Part shown: positions 22,461 through 31,616 of the stretch, piece after piece
Position numbering within the stretch: position 1 is the first letter of the stretch
Layout of the letters: each line of letters begins with the position of its first letter
NCBI GenBank assembly: GCA_947652605.1
Contig: OX393579.1
Coordinates: 41,608,970 to 41,672,969 of the forward strand
Origin: Elmis aenea
Taxonomy: Eukaryota > Arthropoda > Insecta > Coleoptera > Elmidae
Direction of reading: 5' to 3'
DNA: 64,000 bases
Notes under the pieces: generated by a model
What the model was told of the DNA's origin: nothing
Databases searched by the model: none
Seen by the model: the letters and a program-made list of their open reading frames with translations, nothing else
Program-made: the position numbers and the translations under genes

Positions 22461-23453
22461 TTATAAGACAATAAATATAAAATACTTATAAAAACAAAAA
22501 AGTAAAATAAGCATGACTAAAGTAAGTGATTTACTACAAGGTATTGTTGGACTTGCAGCTAACATATCAGGCCATATTTGTGGGTATGTGATTTTCATTG
22601 TTCTTTCAATCCAATCCAGGTATATATCAACTCTCGTATATACTCCTGGAATATTTAATTGAGCACAGCCGATACCCCAAGACACAATGCCATGTTGTTC
22701 ACCTTCACAAATAAGAGGTCCACCAGAATCATGATCGCAAGCATCTTTGCCGATGTGATAGGTGCATATTTGATTATGGGTTAGGACGAAACTATTATTA
22801 TACTCAGAAAAATATTTTTTAAGTTTATCGTTACATTGAAGGTAACTTATCAAAGGCAAGTCAACACACGACAAATGGTTTGGATTAATAGGATCGTATG
22901 TTCGAAATTCAAGATACCGATTAGTTGAGTCATTTTTATTTTTGGTTCTGGTTTTTCTTGGAAGCCGCCTACCCCAACCCAAAACGACACAGTTTTTGTG
23001 GAACCTTGAAATATCTTCTGGGTATACAGTCTTAGCGGGTAAAGTCACAAACTGAACGTAAGGAGTTTTTTCTATACGTGTTTCTAATTTTAGAAGTGCG
23101 ATATCATTACCTGCTGTGTATCTTTCATAGTCTTTTGTGACTATATTTGTAACTTTACTACTTTGAGCAGTTATTGAAAAGCGTTTACTTAGTTCTGTCA
23201 CACCCGCAAAAACTAAAATATCTTCCAGGCGAAGATCTGTTTTATTTAAATAACAATGAGCTGCACTAAGAACCCATAAATTGTTTAATAAAGAACCAGC
23301 GCATATCATGGTGTTCATTTTAAAAACCACAACTATGAAAGGATTGTTTTTTGCAGTACAGTTATAGCCGAAAACTATAAGAAGAGAATGCAATTGTTCA
23401 GCCATGACTAGCGCGTTGTAAACAATTATTAAAGAAAATATTTCTTTAATCAT
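22461..23453 (-). CDS. Trypsin-like serine protease, copy D (complete, 330 aa)
   Basis: Most divergent member of the array, yet with an uninterrupted single-exon frame. The leader (MIKEIFSLIIVYNALVMAEQ) is followed by HSLLIVFGYN, again without a basic residue at the activation site. LSAAHC, GNDIALLKL and DACDHDSGGPL hold His57, Asp102, Asp189 and Ser195, with His at 193. The autolysis loop lacks the 12-residue duplication seen in copies B and C (it reads NRYLEFRTYDPINPNHLSC), which suggests the shorter loop is ancestral. The C-terminus is a hydrophobic stretch ending directly in IFIVL, with no cytoplasmic tail. The downstream flank has the empty site of the 7309-8611 insertion. Confidence 0.93.
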   Translation of the reverse strand: MIKEIFSLIIVYNALVMAEQLHSLLIVFGYNCTAKNNPFIVVVFKMNTMICAGSLLNNLWVLSAAHCYLNKTDLRLEDILVFAGVTELSKRFSITAQSSKVTNIVTKDYERYTAGNDIALLKLETRIEKTPYVQFVTLPAKTVYPEDISRFHKNCVVLGWGRRLPRKTRTKNKNDSTNRYLEFRTYDPINPNHLSCVDLPLISYLQCNDKLKKYFSEYNNSFVLTHNQICTYHIGKDACDHDSGGPLICEGEQHGIVSWGIGCAQLNIPGVYTRVDIYLDWIERTMKITYPQIWPDMLAASPTIPCSKSLTLVMLILLFCFYKYFIFIVL

Positions 23454-23605
23454 GTCAGAAAATGACAGTTACTAAACGATACTCATCATATTGCATGACT
23501 TATAAATTTTATTCATCACAGTGAACATGTATGTTTGACGACTATTTTAATAGAAATCAGTCGTTATGTTTTTCATGGCTAACTTCATAAATAATCCGTT
23601 CAGCT

Positions 23606-24131
23606 CATATATCTAATAAACATATATCGCGCATTCCCCATCTTTACAATGAGTGGAAAGTGAAGCCGATTGAATGAAATAAAAATACCTATGTACCTCT
23701 CTTTCTAAGGTGTACTTTTCACAGTTGGCAGCAAACATAGAAAATCAAATAAAACTAGGATTATTAACAGAACCTGCATGAAAATTGTTAAGGTCATGTT
23801 ATGAAACGTGATTTTTGCTAATTACGCGTGCAGACATCGATGTTTAACAATCCGAGACGAATTTACGAATTAGTACTAATCTTGGAACAAAATTTTGTAT
23901 GTTTATTGTAGTTTTTAAAAATCTTAGATTATCAACGTCAAACGTTATATTTTTAACTGTCAAAAATTAGGTGAACATTACGCGTGCTTCACACGTTGTC
24001 CAATCCGATGTATATTAGCTGCAAATGGTCCAATCGTCGCATTAAAAAGAAAGGATGTATATCTGTACCGTTGACTGTGTTACGCAAAATTTGAACTACT
24101 AGCAATATATGTTTATTAAATAATATATAGC
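23606..24131. mobile_element. TIR MITE in block 4
   Basis: Ends containing CTAATAAACATATAT and ATATATGTTTATTA are inverted. Flanking TCAGCT occurs on both sides (23600-23605, 24132-24137), where the other units have a single TCAGCT-like site. A truncated relative lies at 24971-25747. Confidence 0.6.
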
Positions 24132-24341
24132 TCAGCTATTTGCTTCGCTACTTATATGGCCGTCCCAATTCCAAATTTTTCATTGTAGCAGTCAGAATCA
24201 CCTGTCAAATAGTACGGCAGGCGACGGGTCCAGTGATTTATTTTAAATGTAATTTATGTCCAAAAATGTCATGTCATTCCTAAAAATGGCAGTTTAATGT
24301 TCAAATTAAGAAAAATTCAACAAATGTTTTCATGAATAATT

Positions 24342-24594
24342 GAAGACCTTGGTGCAAGAAAGGGATATGTGCAAAAAAGTAAAAAAATAAGACTTGTACA
24401 GAAATGGATTTTAAAATTTGCGCTTTTCATATGGTGCAAATGTGGGATAAGTAGGGCTTAGAAAAATAATTTCTATAAGCCCTACTTATCCCACATTTGC
24501 ACCATATGAAAAGCGCTTATTTTAAAACCCATTTCTGTACAAGTTTTTTTTTTTTACACTTTTGCACATATCCCCTTCTTGCACCAAGGTCTTC
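24342..24594. mobile_element. Palindromic MITE GAAGACC...GGTCTTC
   Basis: Almost perfect palindrome with arms of about 110 bp each (AGCCCTACTTATCCCACAT and its complement face the centre). AATT lies on both sides (24338-24341, 24595-24598). Units A-C have the uninterrupted GAATAGTTGTAAC site. Confidence 0.85.
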
Positions 24595-24970
24595 AATTGT
24601 AACTATTATTCTTCATGATTTAATTCGCAATTGTCACTGAATTTTGGAAATGCATAAATATTTTTTAGCAAAGCAACAAACCCGTCAAAAAGTTGTGAGA
24701 ATGGTAAAGCACATATTTACCTCAGAAAATTTTCTATAAGCGAAGTTGATTGCTGTTTGCTATTTTTCAGGTAGATAATTATTCTTCAAGTCCCAAGTTT
24801 TATGGAAATACTAGAAGAATTATGTGACTTTCAATTTAAAAAATATAGTTATTGATATACTTCATAGGGAGCGCCAGTTGACGTACTTTTTGACGTTTAC
24901 CTGGGAACGACGTTTATGGTCAATTATTGGGACCACGGCAATTATTGGGACGACTATATAAGTAGGCAGA

Positions 24971-25747
24971 TCATATATCTAATAAACATAAATGGCCGCA
25001 TTCCACTCAAGCACCGTGCAAGTGCACGGTACACTTATTGTATGTGTACGGTACACAATGAATGGAACGGTCGGTGTAGCAAAGTGCATGTGTAACGTTT
25101 ACGTATTTATACTTAACCTCAAAATTTTCAGTTTATGATTGCAGTGAACTATTTTGCAGTAGAAACATTGATTATTATATTATATTTTTAGGATTTTAGG
25201 ACATTACCGTGCAAGTGTCATCCATTTTTCTCACACCACTGTCAATCACATGAAAATTTGAGGTTATGTTAGTTCAGTTCTACAAGTGCCCGGCATAATT
25301 TTTAAGTACACTTTAGGAGTAGTTGTCGTACCGCCGTGCATGTGCACAGATTGATGGAACACTGGCAGTACATGTACCGATGTGCACGGTGCTTGAGTGG
25401 AATGCGGCCATGATCGCGCCTTCCCTATCTTCACAATGAGTGGAAAGTGAAGCCGATCGAATGAAATGGAAATATGTACCTCTCTTTCTAAGGTGTACTT
25501 TTCACAGTTGGCAGCAAACATAAAAAATCAAATAAAACTAGCATTACTAACAGAGCCTGCATGAAAATGGTTGAGGTCATGTTATGAAACGTGATATTTG
25601 TAAATTAAGCGTGCAGACACCGATGTTTAACAATCGGAGGCGAATTTACGAATAAGTACTAACCTTAGAACAAACTTTTATGTTTATTGTAGTTTTTAAA
25701 AATCTTAGATTATAAACGTCAAATGTTATATTTTTAAACTGTCAAAA
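24971..25747. repeat. Truncated second copy of the 23606 MITE, with nested MITE
   Basis: The start (TCATATATCTAATAAACATA) and the body from 25411 match 23606 onward. The copy stops at about 25747 without its right end. A second element (24994-25409) interrupts it. Confidence 0.7.
24994..25409. mobile_element. GGCCGCATTCCACTC-ended MITE
   Basis: The inverted repeats of about 27 bp read GGCCGCATTCCACTCAAGCA at the left and TGCTTGAGTGGAATGCGGCC at the right. The interior repeats GTGCACGGTAC motifs. The target duplication is unclear. Non-coding. Confidence 0.8.
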
Positions 25748-26148
25748 AAATGTATTCCAGTAGTTTTGTGTTAACCGTTGTAACCTTATTAACTTCTTTC
25801 AAAATCTTTTGCCATTTGGTATCATATTCAAAGCCTTCTAATGTAAATTAATTAATACCGTACGCTTTTAGAACAAAAATGTTCTTTTGCGATTTTCTTA
25901 AAAATTTTGTTATGGTAGGGGTATAGAAGTATTAGTGCGTTGAAAACAGAAAGAAAATGTCTCTCAAACCGTATAAAAAAATATGGATGGTGCCATTAAA
26001 AAAAAACAAATATGATGCCTAAAAAAACAAAAGAAAACAAAAAATTTACATGACAATATTATGGGAAATACTGTATCAAACAACTTTTATTTGAAACTTT
26101 TTTTGATAATTCTTTCCAATAACAAAATAAGTGATGCCTCACCCTGTA
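25748..26148. other. Non-coding AT-rich interval
   Basis: No gene is seen. It ends in CACCCTG (26140-26146), which looks like the right terminus of another CAGGGTG-family element sharing one TA with the element starting at 26149. Its left end was not found. Confidence 0.5.
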
Positions 26149-26687
26149 CAGGGTGGTCCAAATTCGATGGGATTGCATGGGTATCTCGGTTAATATTTAA
26201 GATAGAGAAACGGTTAAATTACCAAAAATCAGCAGTTTTTTGAGACAAACTCAGAACCGTTTTCAAAAATATTCTATCATTTCCGGTTTTCGAGTTATTG
26301 AATAAAAAGTGTTTTTTTTGTCATATTAATAATGTGTCACATCTTCGTTATTGTTGTAAATATCGAAAATATTTATTAAGATTATTTTTAGATATTTCTA
26401 TGCTTAACTTGATTATCCCAAAAAAAATATTTTTACATTCGCCGTTAAAAAGTTATGACACAAACTTACCTTTTTTTAAATAGTAACAATAGTTGGCTAT
26501 GATCTATTTAAATTCCTTATTTTTTTCCCATGCCAAATATAATCTGTGGTCAGCGGAAAAAAGCAACGTTTTTTTATTTTACTGATTATCATGTGAGTTT
26601 AAATTTTACTTGTATCTTGTATGGTATATTTTACTTAAAATTAAGTACTAAATTATCACAATATGTCAACATGATGAAATGTTTTAA

Positions 26688-28287
26688 CCCATTTAGCGCC
26701 ATTGATGCGTTAACGCAACATTAATTGTTTATTTTTTTTTAGTAACTAAATAATTGTTTATTGTAAAATTCTTGTCAGCATATGTTTGTAGAAGGTCTAT
26801 TTTACCTAAGAATATTTTTTATAATATTTTAAACTTATTTTTTAATGCTTTTTACAATAACCAAAAAGTTTTAATTTAGAGAATAATAATTTTAATATTT
26901 TCGTCATGCATATTTTCTTTCTTGAAATTCTGAGATATGATTTAAGCTGAGTTTACAATAAAAGTGTCTTTCTAGTACTAACAAAAAAATTATGTGTAAA
27001 AAAAAATTAATCAATTCAGAGATTTTTAGATAAGAACATTATGTTGCGTTTTCGCATCAACGGCAGTTTGTATGGTATAGACGTTCATACGGTAGTATAT
27101 TATATAAGTGTTGCGCGAGTTTACAATTTTAGTGCGAGTTTGTTCATGCCTGCAGTTATATTTTATGGATGCGTTAAGTGTTTGTTATCGTGTAAGTTAG
27201 TGTAATTCTTGTAAAATATGAGTAATAATAAAAGGAAATATGATTTTGATAAAAATAGACCTCTGACAATAAAAGAACTTGAAGCGGAAATAGAAAATAT
27301 TTATGAAGATAATGAGATTGATGTTGTTATTATCCCACCAAATGTCGATGAACTTACTGACGAAGAAGATGGAGATGATAACCTATTGCAAGGTAAGCAA
27401 GCCCTTACATACACATGTTGTTTTATTTATATAACTTACATCTTTTTTATTATAGGCGATTTCATGCCCCAAGATATTGCTGGCACTTAAGAAATCATGA
27501 CTGAAAATAATATAGACCCGGATTTTGAACCTGCTAAAGCTGCAACAAAAAGAAAAAAATCTGCTGTCTATCATGCTAATTGGCGCAAAGATGACATTGC
27601 TTTCATTGATTCTTCTAAAAATTTCAATGAAGAAAATAAAATATCAATGCCTGGAAAATTCATAGACTTGTAAATAGCTGTAAAATGTCGCAGTTAGAAT
27701 TCCGTTCATATATTGCATTGTCTCTTATAAACACTGATCATTCAGTTGAAACACAAGCAGGAAGGAATTTACAAAATAATAGCAATAATAAAGGAAGACC
27801 ATCTAAAGCAGAACTACCTAAAGAAGTGAGAAAAGATAGAGTTGATCATGTGATTCAACATAATCTAGAAGGTAAAAGAAGAAGATGTAGACTTTGTAAA
27901 AGCCAGACTGTTTTCATTTGCCAAAAGTGTAAAGTTCACCTACATGCAAATTGTTTTCATGAATTTCATAAATTTTAATATTTTTATATTCTTTTAGAAT
28001 TTCTTTTTTTTTTCGTTTTAAATTTTTCGTTTTTAAATATTTATACTCATAAAACATATAATTATATAAAAATAAATAAAAAAACATTATAAAAACAAAC
28101 ATTTTATTTTTTCCCAATTACTACTACTATATGCCATTGATGCGTTAACGCAACATTAATTTTCGTAAAATATAAAGAAATTTTTTTCCAAAAAACTACA
28201 GAAATGTCTTAATTGGACCCTAATCAGATAGAATATTAACAAAAATTCGAAATCAAACCGGTATTTTAATGCTTGGCGTTTAATGGG
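26688..28287. mobile_element. Internally deleted piggyBac transposon, innermost shell
   Basis: TTAA at 26684-26687 and 28288-28291 flanks CCCATTTAGCGCC and the inverted GGCGTTTAATGGG. The interior encodes the two ends of a piggyBac transposase with the catalytic centre missing. A 29-bp sequence from the left end is repeated directly near the right end (26698 and 28133), and an inverted variant lies at 27041. 1600 bp. Confidence 0.92.
27218..27978 (+). pseudogene. piggyBac transposase, N- and C-terminal remnants
   Basis: The 5' part (27218-27400) reads MSNNKRKYDF..., then the acidic PPNVDELTDEEDGDDN typical of piggyBac N-termini. A possible small intron follows (GTAAG at about 27392, TTATAG before 27457), and then KSAVYHANWRKDDI at about 27560-27600. 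The DDD catalytic core is absent. The 3' part (27685-27978) resumes with LEFRSYIALSLINTD and ends in the cysteine-rich domain CRLCKSQTVFICQKCKVHLH, the piggyBac C-terminal zinc-binding fold that recognises the element's ends. Deletion of the middle makes it non-autonomous; a short zinc-domain peptide could in principle be made. Confidence 0.88.
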
Positions 28288-29506
28288 TTAATAAACAGTA
28301 AATACTTGACTTAAACTGGCATAAAATAAGAATAACAAGTAGTTTTTCACAAATGTAAACAAATGGATATATTCAGTTTATTCCTTTATTCTTAAAAAAT
28401 ACATTTTTTATGTAGAATTTTTAAAAAATTTAATGGAGTAAACATAAACACCCATTTTTAAACATAACTAATATTATCTTTTGATTACACAAAATTTATT
28501 GCAATAGAAAAATATTATTAATAAAAATACGTGAAATGGAACTAACATTATAAACAGGAAACACAAGTGCCGAAATTGCAAATTACCAATATAAAAACAT
28601 AACAATATGAATGGTATAAGGTTAATAATTAAAAAATCGCACTTTTTGACTTAAGTGCTTCTTCCCGCCGACCACAGTATAATGGTTGATGTATTTATTT
28701 TTAATAATACGCAAGTTATGAAGGTTGTTTAGTTTTTTTTTCTAAGAAAATCATAGTAGGCTCTGAAAAAAAAAACAAGATGTAAAACCATATTAAACTC
28801 ATATGGTACAAGTTACCAAGGTGTTTAAATTTGTTGTTGAGATAAACATAAAATTTTTTTAGAACTTGAGATAAACAGCAATATACTACATTACTGCTGA
28901 TTCCAACTATGTTGTTGTTATCTTATGTTCAAATATTTACAATGTTTATCTGAACAACAAATTAGAAAACCTTGGTAACTTGTACCACATGAGTTTTATA
29001 AGGTTTTACACCTTGTTTTTTTTTGTTTTCAGAGCCTACTATGATTTTCTTAGAAAAAAAAACTAAAAAACCTTAATAACTTGCGTATTATTAAAAATAA
29101 ATACATTGACGCTTATATATTTGGAATGAGAAAAAAATAAGGAATTTAAATAGATCATAGCCAGCTATTGTTCCCATTTAAAAAAAAAGTAATTTTGTGT
29201 CATAACTTTTTAACGGCAAGCGTAAAAAAATTTGTTTTGGTATAATCATTTTAAACTTAAAAATATATAAAAATAAACTTGATAAATGTTTTCGATATTT
29301 ACAACAATAACGGAGATATGACACATTATTAATATGACAAAAAAAAACACTTTTTATTCAATAACTCGAAAATCGGAAATGATAGAATATTTTTGAAAAC
29401 GGTACTGAGTTTGTCTCAAAAATCTGCACATTTTTGGTAAGTTAACCGTTTCTCTTAAATATTAACCGAGATACCTATGCAATCCCATCGAATTTGGACC
29501 ACCCTG

Positions 29507-30164
29507 TATACATATAATCAAAAAAAAAATCACGTAAAAAAGTCTTTATTTATCAAACATCTTTCTAATTATGCAAAAAAATACAGATGGTTCCATTTAA
29601 GTTTTTAGAGTTACTTCCGGCTTTGGTCACTTACGGTTTAATCACGAAAACCGGCAGTCAATTCTGCATTGCACATTTGTCATTATTTCCCCCCAATTTT
29701 TGTAAGACTTCGCATTTTCGAATAAAAATGCTGGTACGGGGGGTCTGAAACACCCTATATATTAAGGGTTGATGTAGTTATTTTAAATAATACCCAAGTA
29801 ACGAAGGTTTTTTATTGTTTTTTCTTAAAGAAAAACATAGGCTGTGAAAACAACAAACAAAAAAGGTTTTTAAGCCTCTTAAAATTCATGTGGTACAAGT
29901 TACGAAGGTTTTTAAATTTTTTGTGGAGTTAAACATTATTTGAATATAAGATAACAACAATATAGTCATAATCAGCAGTTATGAAGTATATTGTTGTTTC
30001 TCTTATGTTCAGTTACTTAGAATGTTTATTTCAAGAACAAATTATAAGTGTCATAAACACATATGATGAGAAATTTATAGATAATATTTAAAATTGAGAT
30101 TTACAGTGTACTTGGGCACAATATAGACAATTTCAGTTTAAATTCGTACCTACTAACAGTAAGC
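29507..30164. other. Non-coding interval with foldback-arm fragment
   Basis: 29764-30055 resembles the inner arm of the 26149 element (GGTTGATGTAGTTATTTT, then GGTACAAGTTACGAAGG) with a small palindrome at its centre. The rest shows no gene. An isolated CACCCTATATA at about 29752 may be another element end. Confidence 0.55.
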
Positions 30165-30435
30165 CAGGTCAGGTCACGTGTTTTTTCCGCTCGCGCGGAG
30201 ACTGCTATAGGGGGGTTGACCCCCTCTTCAGTCGTTAGAGGTACAAGGATAATGGGTAGGGATGTGGATAGTCAAGGATGGATAAGGATAGGTGGAAGTA
30301 CTGCCACAGCATTTGCCTTAACCATAGAGGAAACCACCTGAAACCTCTACAATGACAGTCGGCCCTGGGAATCGAACCCAGGACCTCCCGACTACAAGTT
30401 AGGTTGTTTTACCAACTAGCCACCAAGCTCGGTAT
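30165..30435 (-). mobile_element. tRNA-derived SINE
   Basis: On the minus strand the head (about 30435-30360) reads as a tRNA-like sequence with A box TGGCTAGTTGGTAAAAC and B box GGTTCGATTCC, the internal RNA polymerase III promoter. The body follows (GGTTTCCTCTATGGTTAAGG, then CTATAGCAGTCTCCGCGCG). The 3' end is short GACCT repeats rather than poly-A. The 11-bp target duplication TAACAGTAAGC lies on both sides (30154-30164, 30436-30446). About 271 bp. The head resembles tRNA-Thr or tRNA-Tyr; I cannot decide which. Confidence 0.92.
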
Positions 30436-31616
30436 AACAGTAAGCACATAAAACCTGCTCATTCAAGCATTGCATCCTTTTACCTCTATCTCCATGAATT
30501 TTACGTTGAACACCTTGTTTATGAAAGTTGTATATAATTAGTAATTTACATAAAATCCTTTAAACATCTTTATTTTGACATTAATACATTTTTAACGCAT
30601 GTAGCAAGTCCATTATACAGTGTGGCTGATTTTTCATTGTCCAGCTTATATCTGCTGAAATATTAAAGTTACCAAAAAAAGTTAAATGTTCCATAGCCAA
30701 CCAGTTTTTCGGAAAAATATCCAACTTTTGTTTTTTAAACAGAACACATTATATATTTTTACAGAATCACATTCTAAATCAATTTCTCTTTACAATGATA
30801 TATCATAAGTACCATTTTGCTTTTAAATTATGCACAATATTTCAAAAAAGGAATTATTAAAGTCGGCTGTGATATTGTTTTGTTTATTGCAAATACCTGT
30901 CAAATTTGTTCACCAGTGCCGTTTCTGAGTACTTGGCCGCCCGCGTGCTAACGTACGTTTCGCCGCCCCGGTAAACAAAAAATTGAAATAAAAGAATAAA
31001 TAATTGTCATTGCAAGTATTATATTTAACAACATGTATACAGCGTCATTCAAAAAGTCTGCAACAAATGGGAAAAATTTTTATTATTGATTTCTCATAAA
31101 AAATTTATTTTTGATAAAAATTGGTGCATGGTCTAAAACACATTTTAGGATAAAAAAAAGTCAGGACACTGGGTTTTAAGGATTTTTGAAATATTTGCAA
31201 GAGCAAAGTGCCCTTATTTTATGAGATACAAAAACAATTTATAGGAAAAAGTTATTTAGAATCTCAAAATAAGGCTAGATTTAATTTTTAAGACCAAATT
31301 CAAAATTTTATTTTTTAAGAAATTTTTACATTCAAAAAGTCTGCAACAAATGGAAAAGTTTTTTATTATTGATTTCTCAGAAAATTTTATTCTTCATTAA
31401 GGTTGGTGCATAGTCTAAAACTAATTTTAAGATAAAAACAAGTTTGATAAAAATTCATAGGACACTAGATTTTAGCGATTTTTGAAATATTTGCAAGAGT
31501 AAAGTGCCCTTATTTTAAGAGATACAAAAAAAAAATAATTGTAGAATAAAGTTATTTAGAATCTCAAAATAAGGCTAGATGTAAATTTTGACGGTCAGGT
31601 TCCAAAATTACAATTA

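Larger units (their letters stand above)
22461..24970. repeat. Segmental duplication unit D (protease D + truncated block 4)
   Basis: Fourth and most divergent copy. Homology to the other intergenic blocks continues through 24132-24341 and 24595-24970, then stops at about 24970, before the THAP locus, where a truncated repeat begins. It carries private MITEs at 23606-24131 and 24342-24594. Confidence 0.8.
26544..28677. mobile_element. CTGTGGTC-ended TIR element, middle shell
   Basis: The left end is CTGTGGTCAGCGGAAAAAAG and the right end is the inverted CTTCCCGCCGACCACAG. TATAAT is on both sides (26538-26543, 28678-28683), a possible 6-bp duplication. Superfamily not assigned. No transposase of its own is visible; it contains the piggyBac at 26688. 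Confidence 0.7.
26149..29506. mobile_element. Large palindromic CAGGGTG element (outer shell of a triple nest)
   Basis: The ends CAGGGTGGTCCAAATTCGAT and ATCGAATTTGGACCACCCTG are inverted, with TA outside. Arms of about 390 bp (26149-26537 and 29115-29506) pair closely. A second inverted pair lies at 28690-28880 and 28935-29115. The CTGTGGTC-ended element is inserted in the left arm. Single-arm relatives are at 46657-47136 and 29764-30055. Confidence 0.88.

Noticed and set aside
30360..30435. Considered as a functional tRNA gene on the minus strand
   Set aside because: A and B boxes are good, but the anticodon stem has mismatches and the tRNA-like part is fused to a SINE body bounded by a target duplication.
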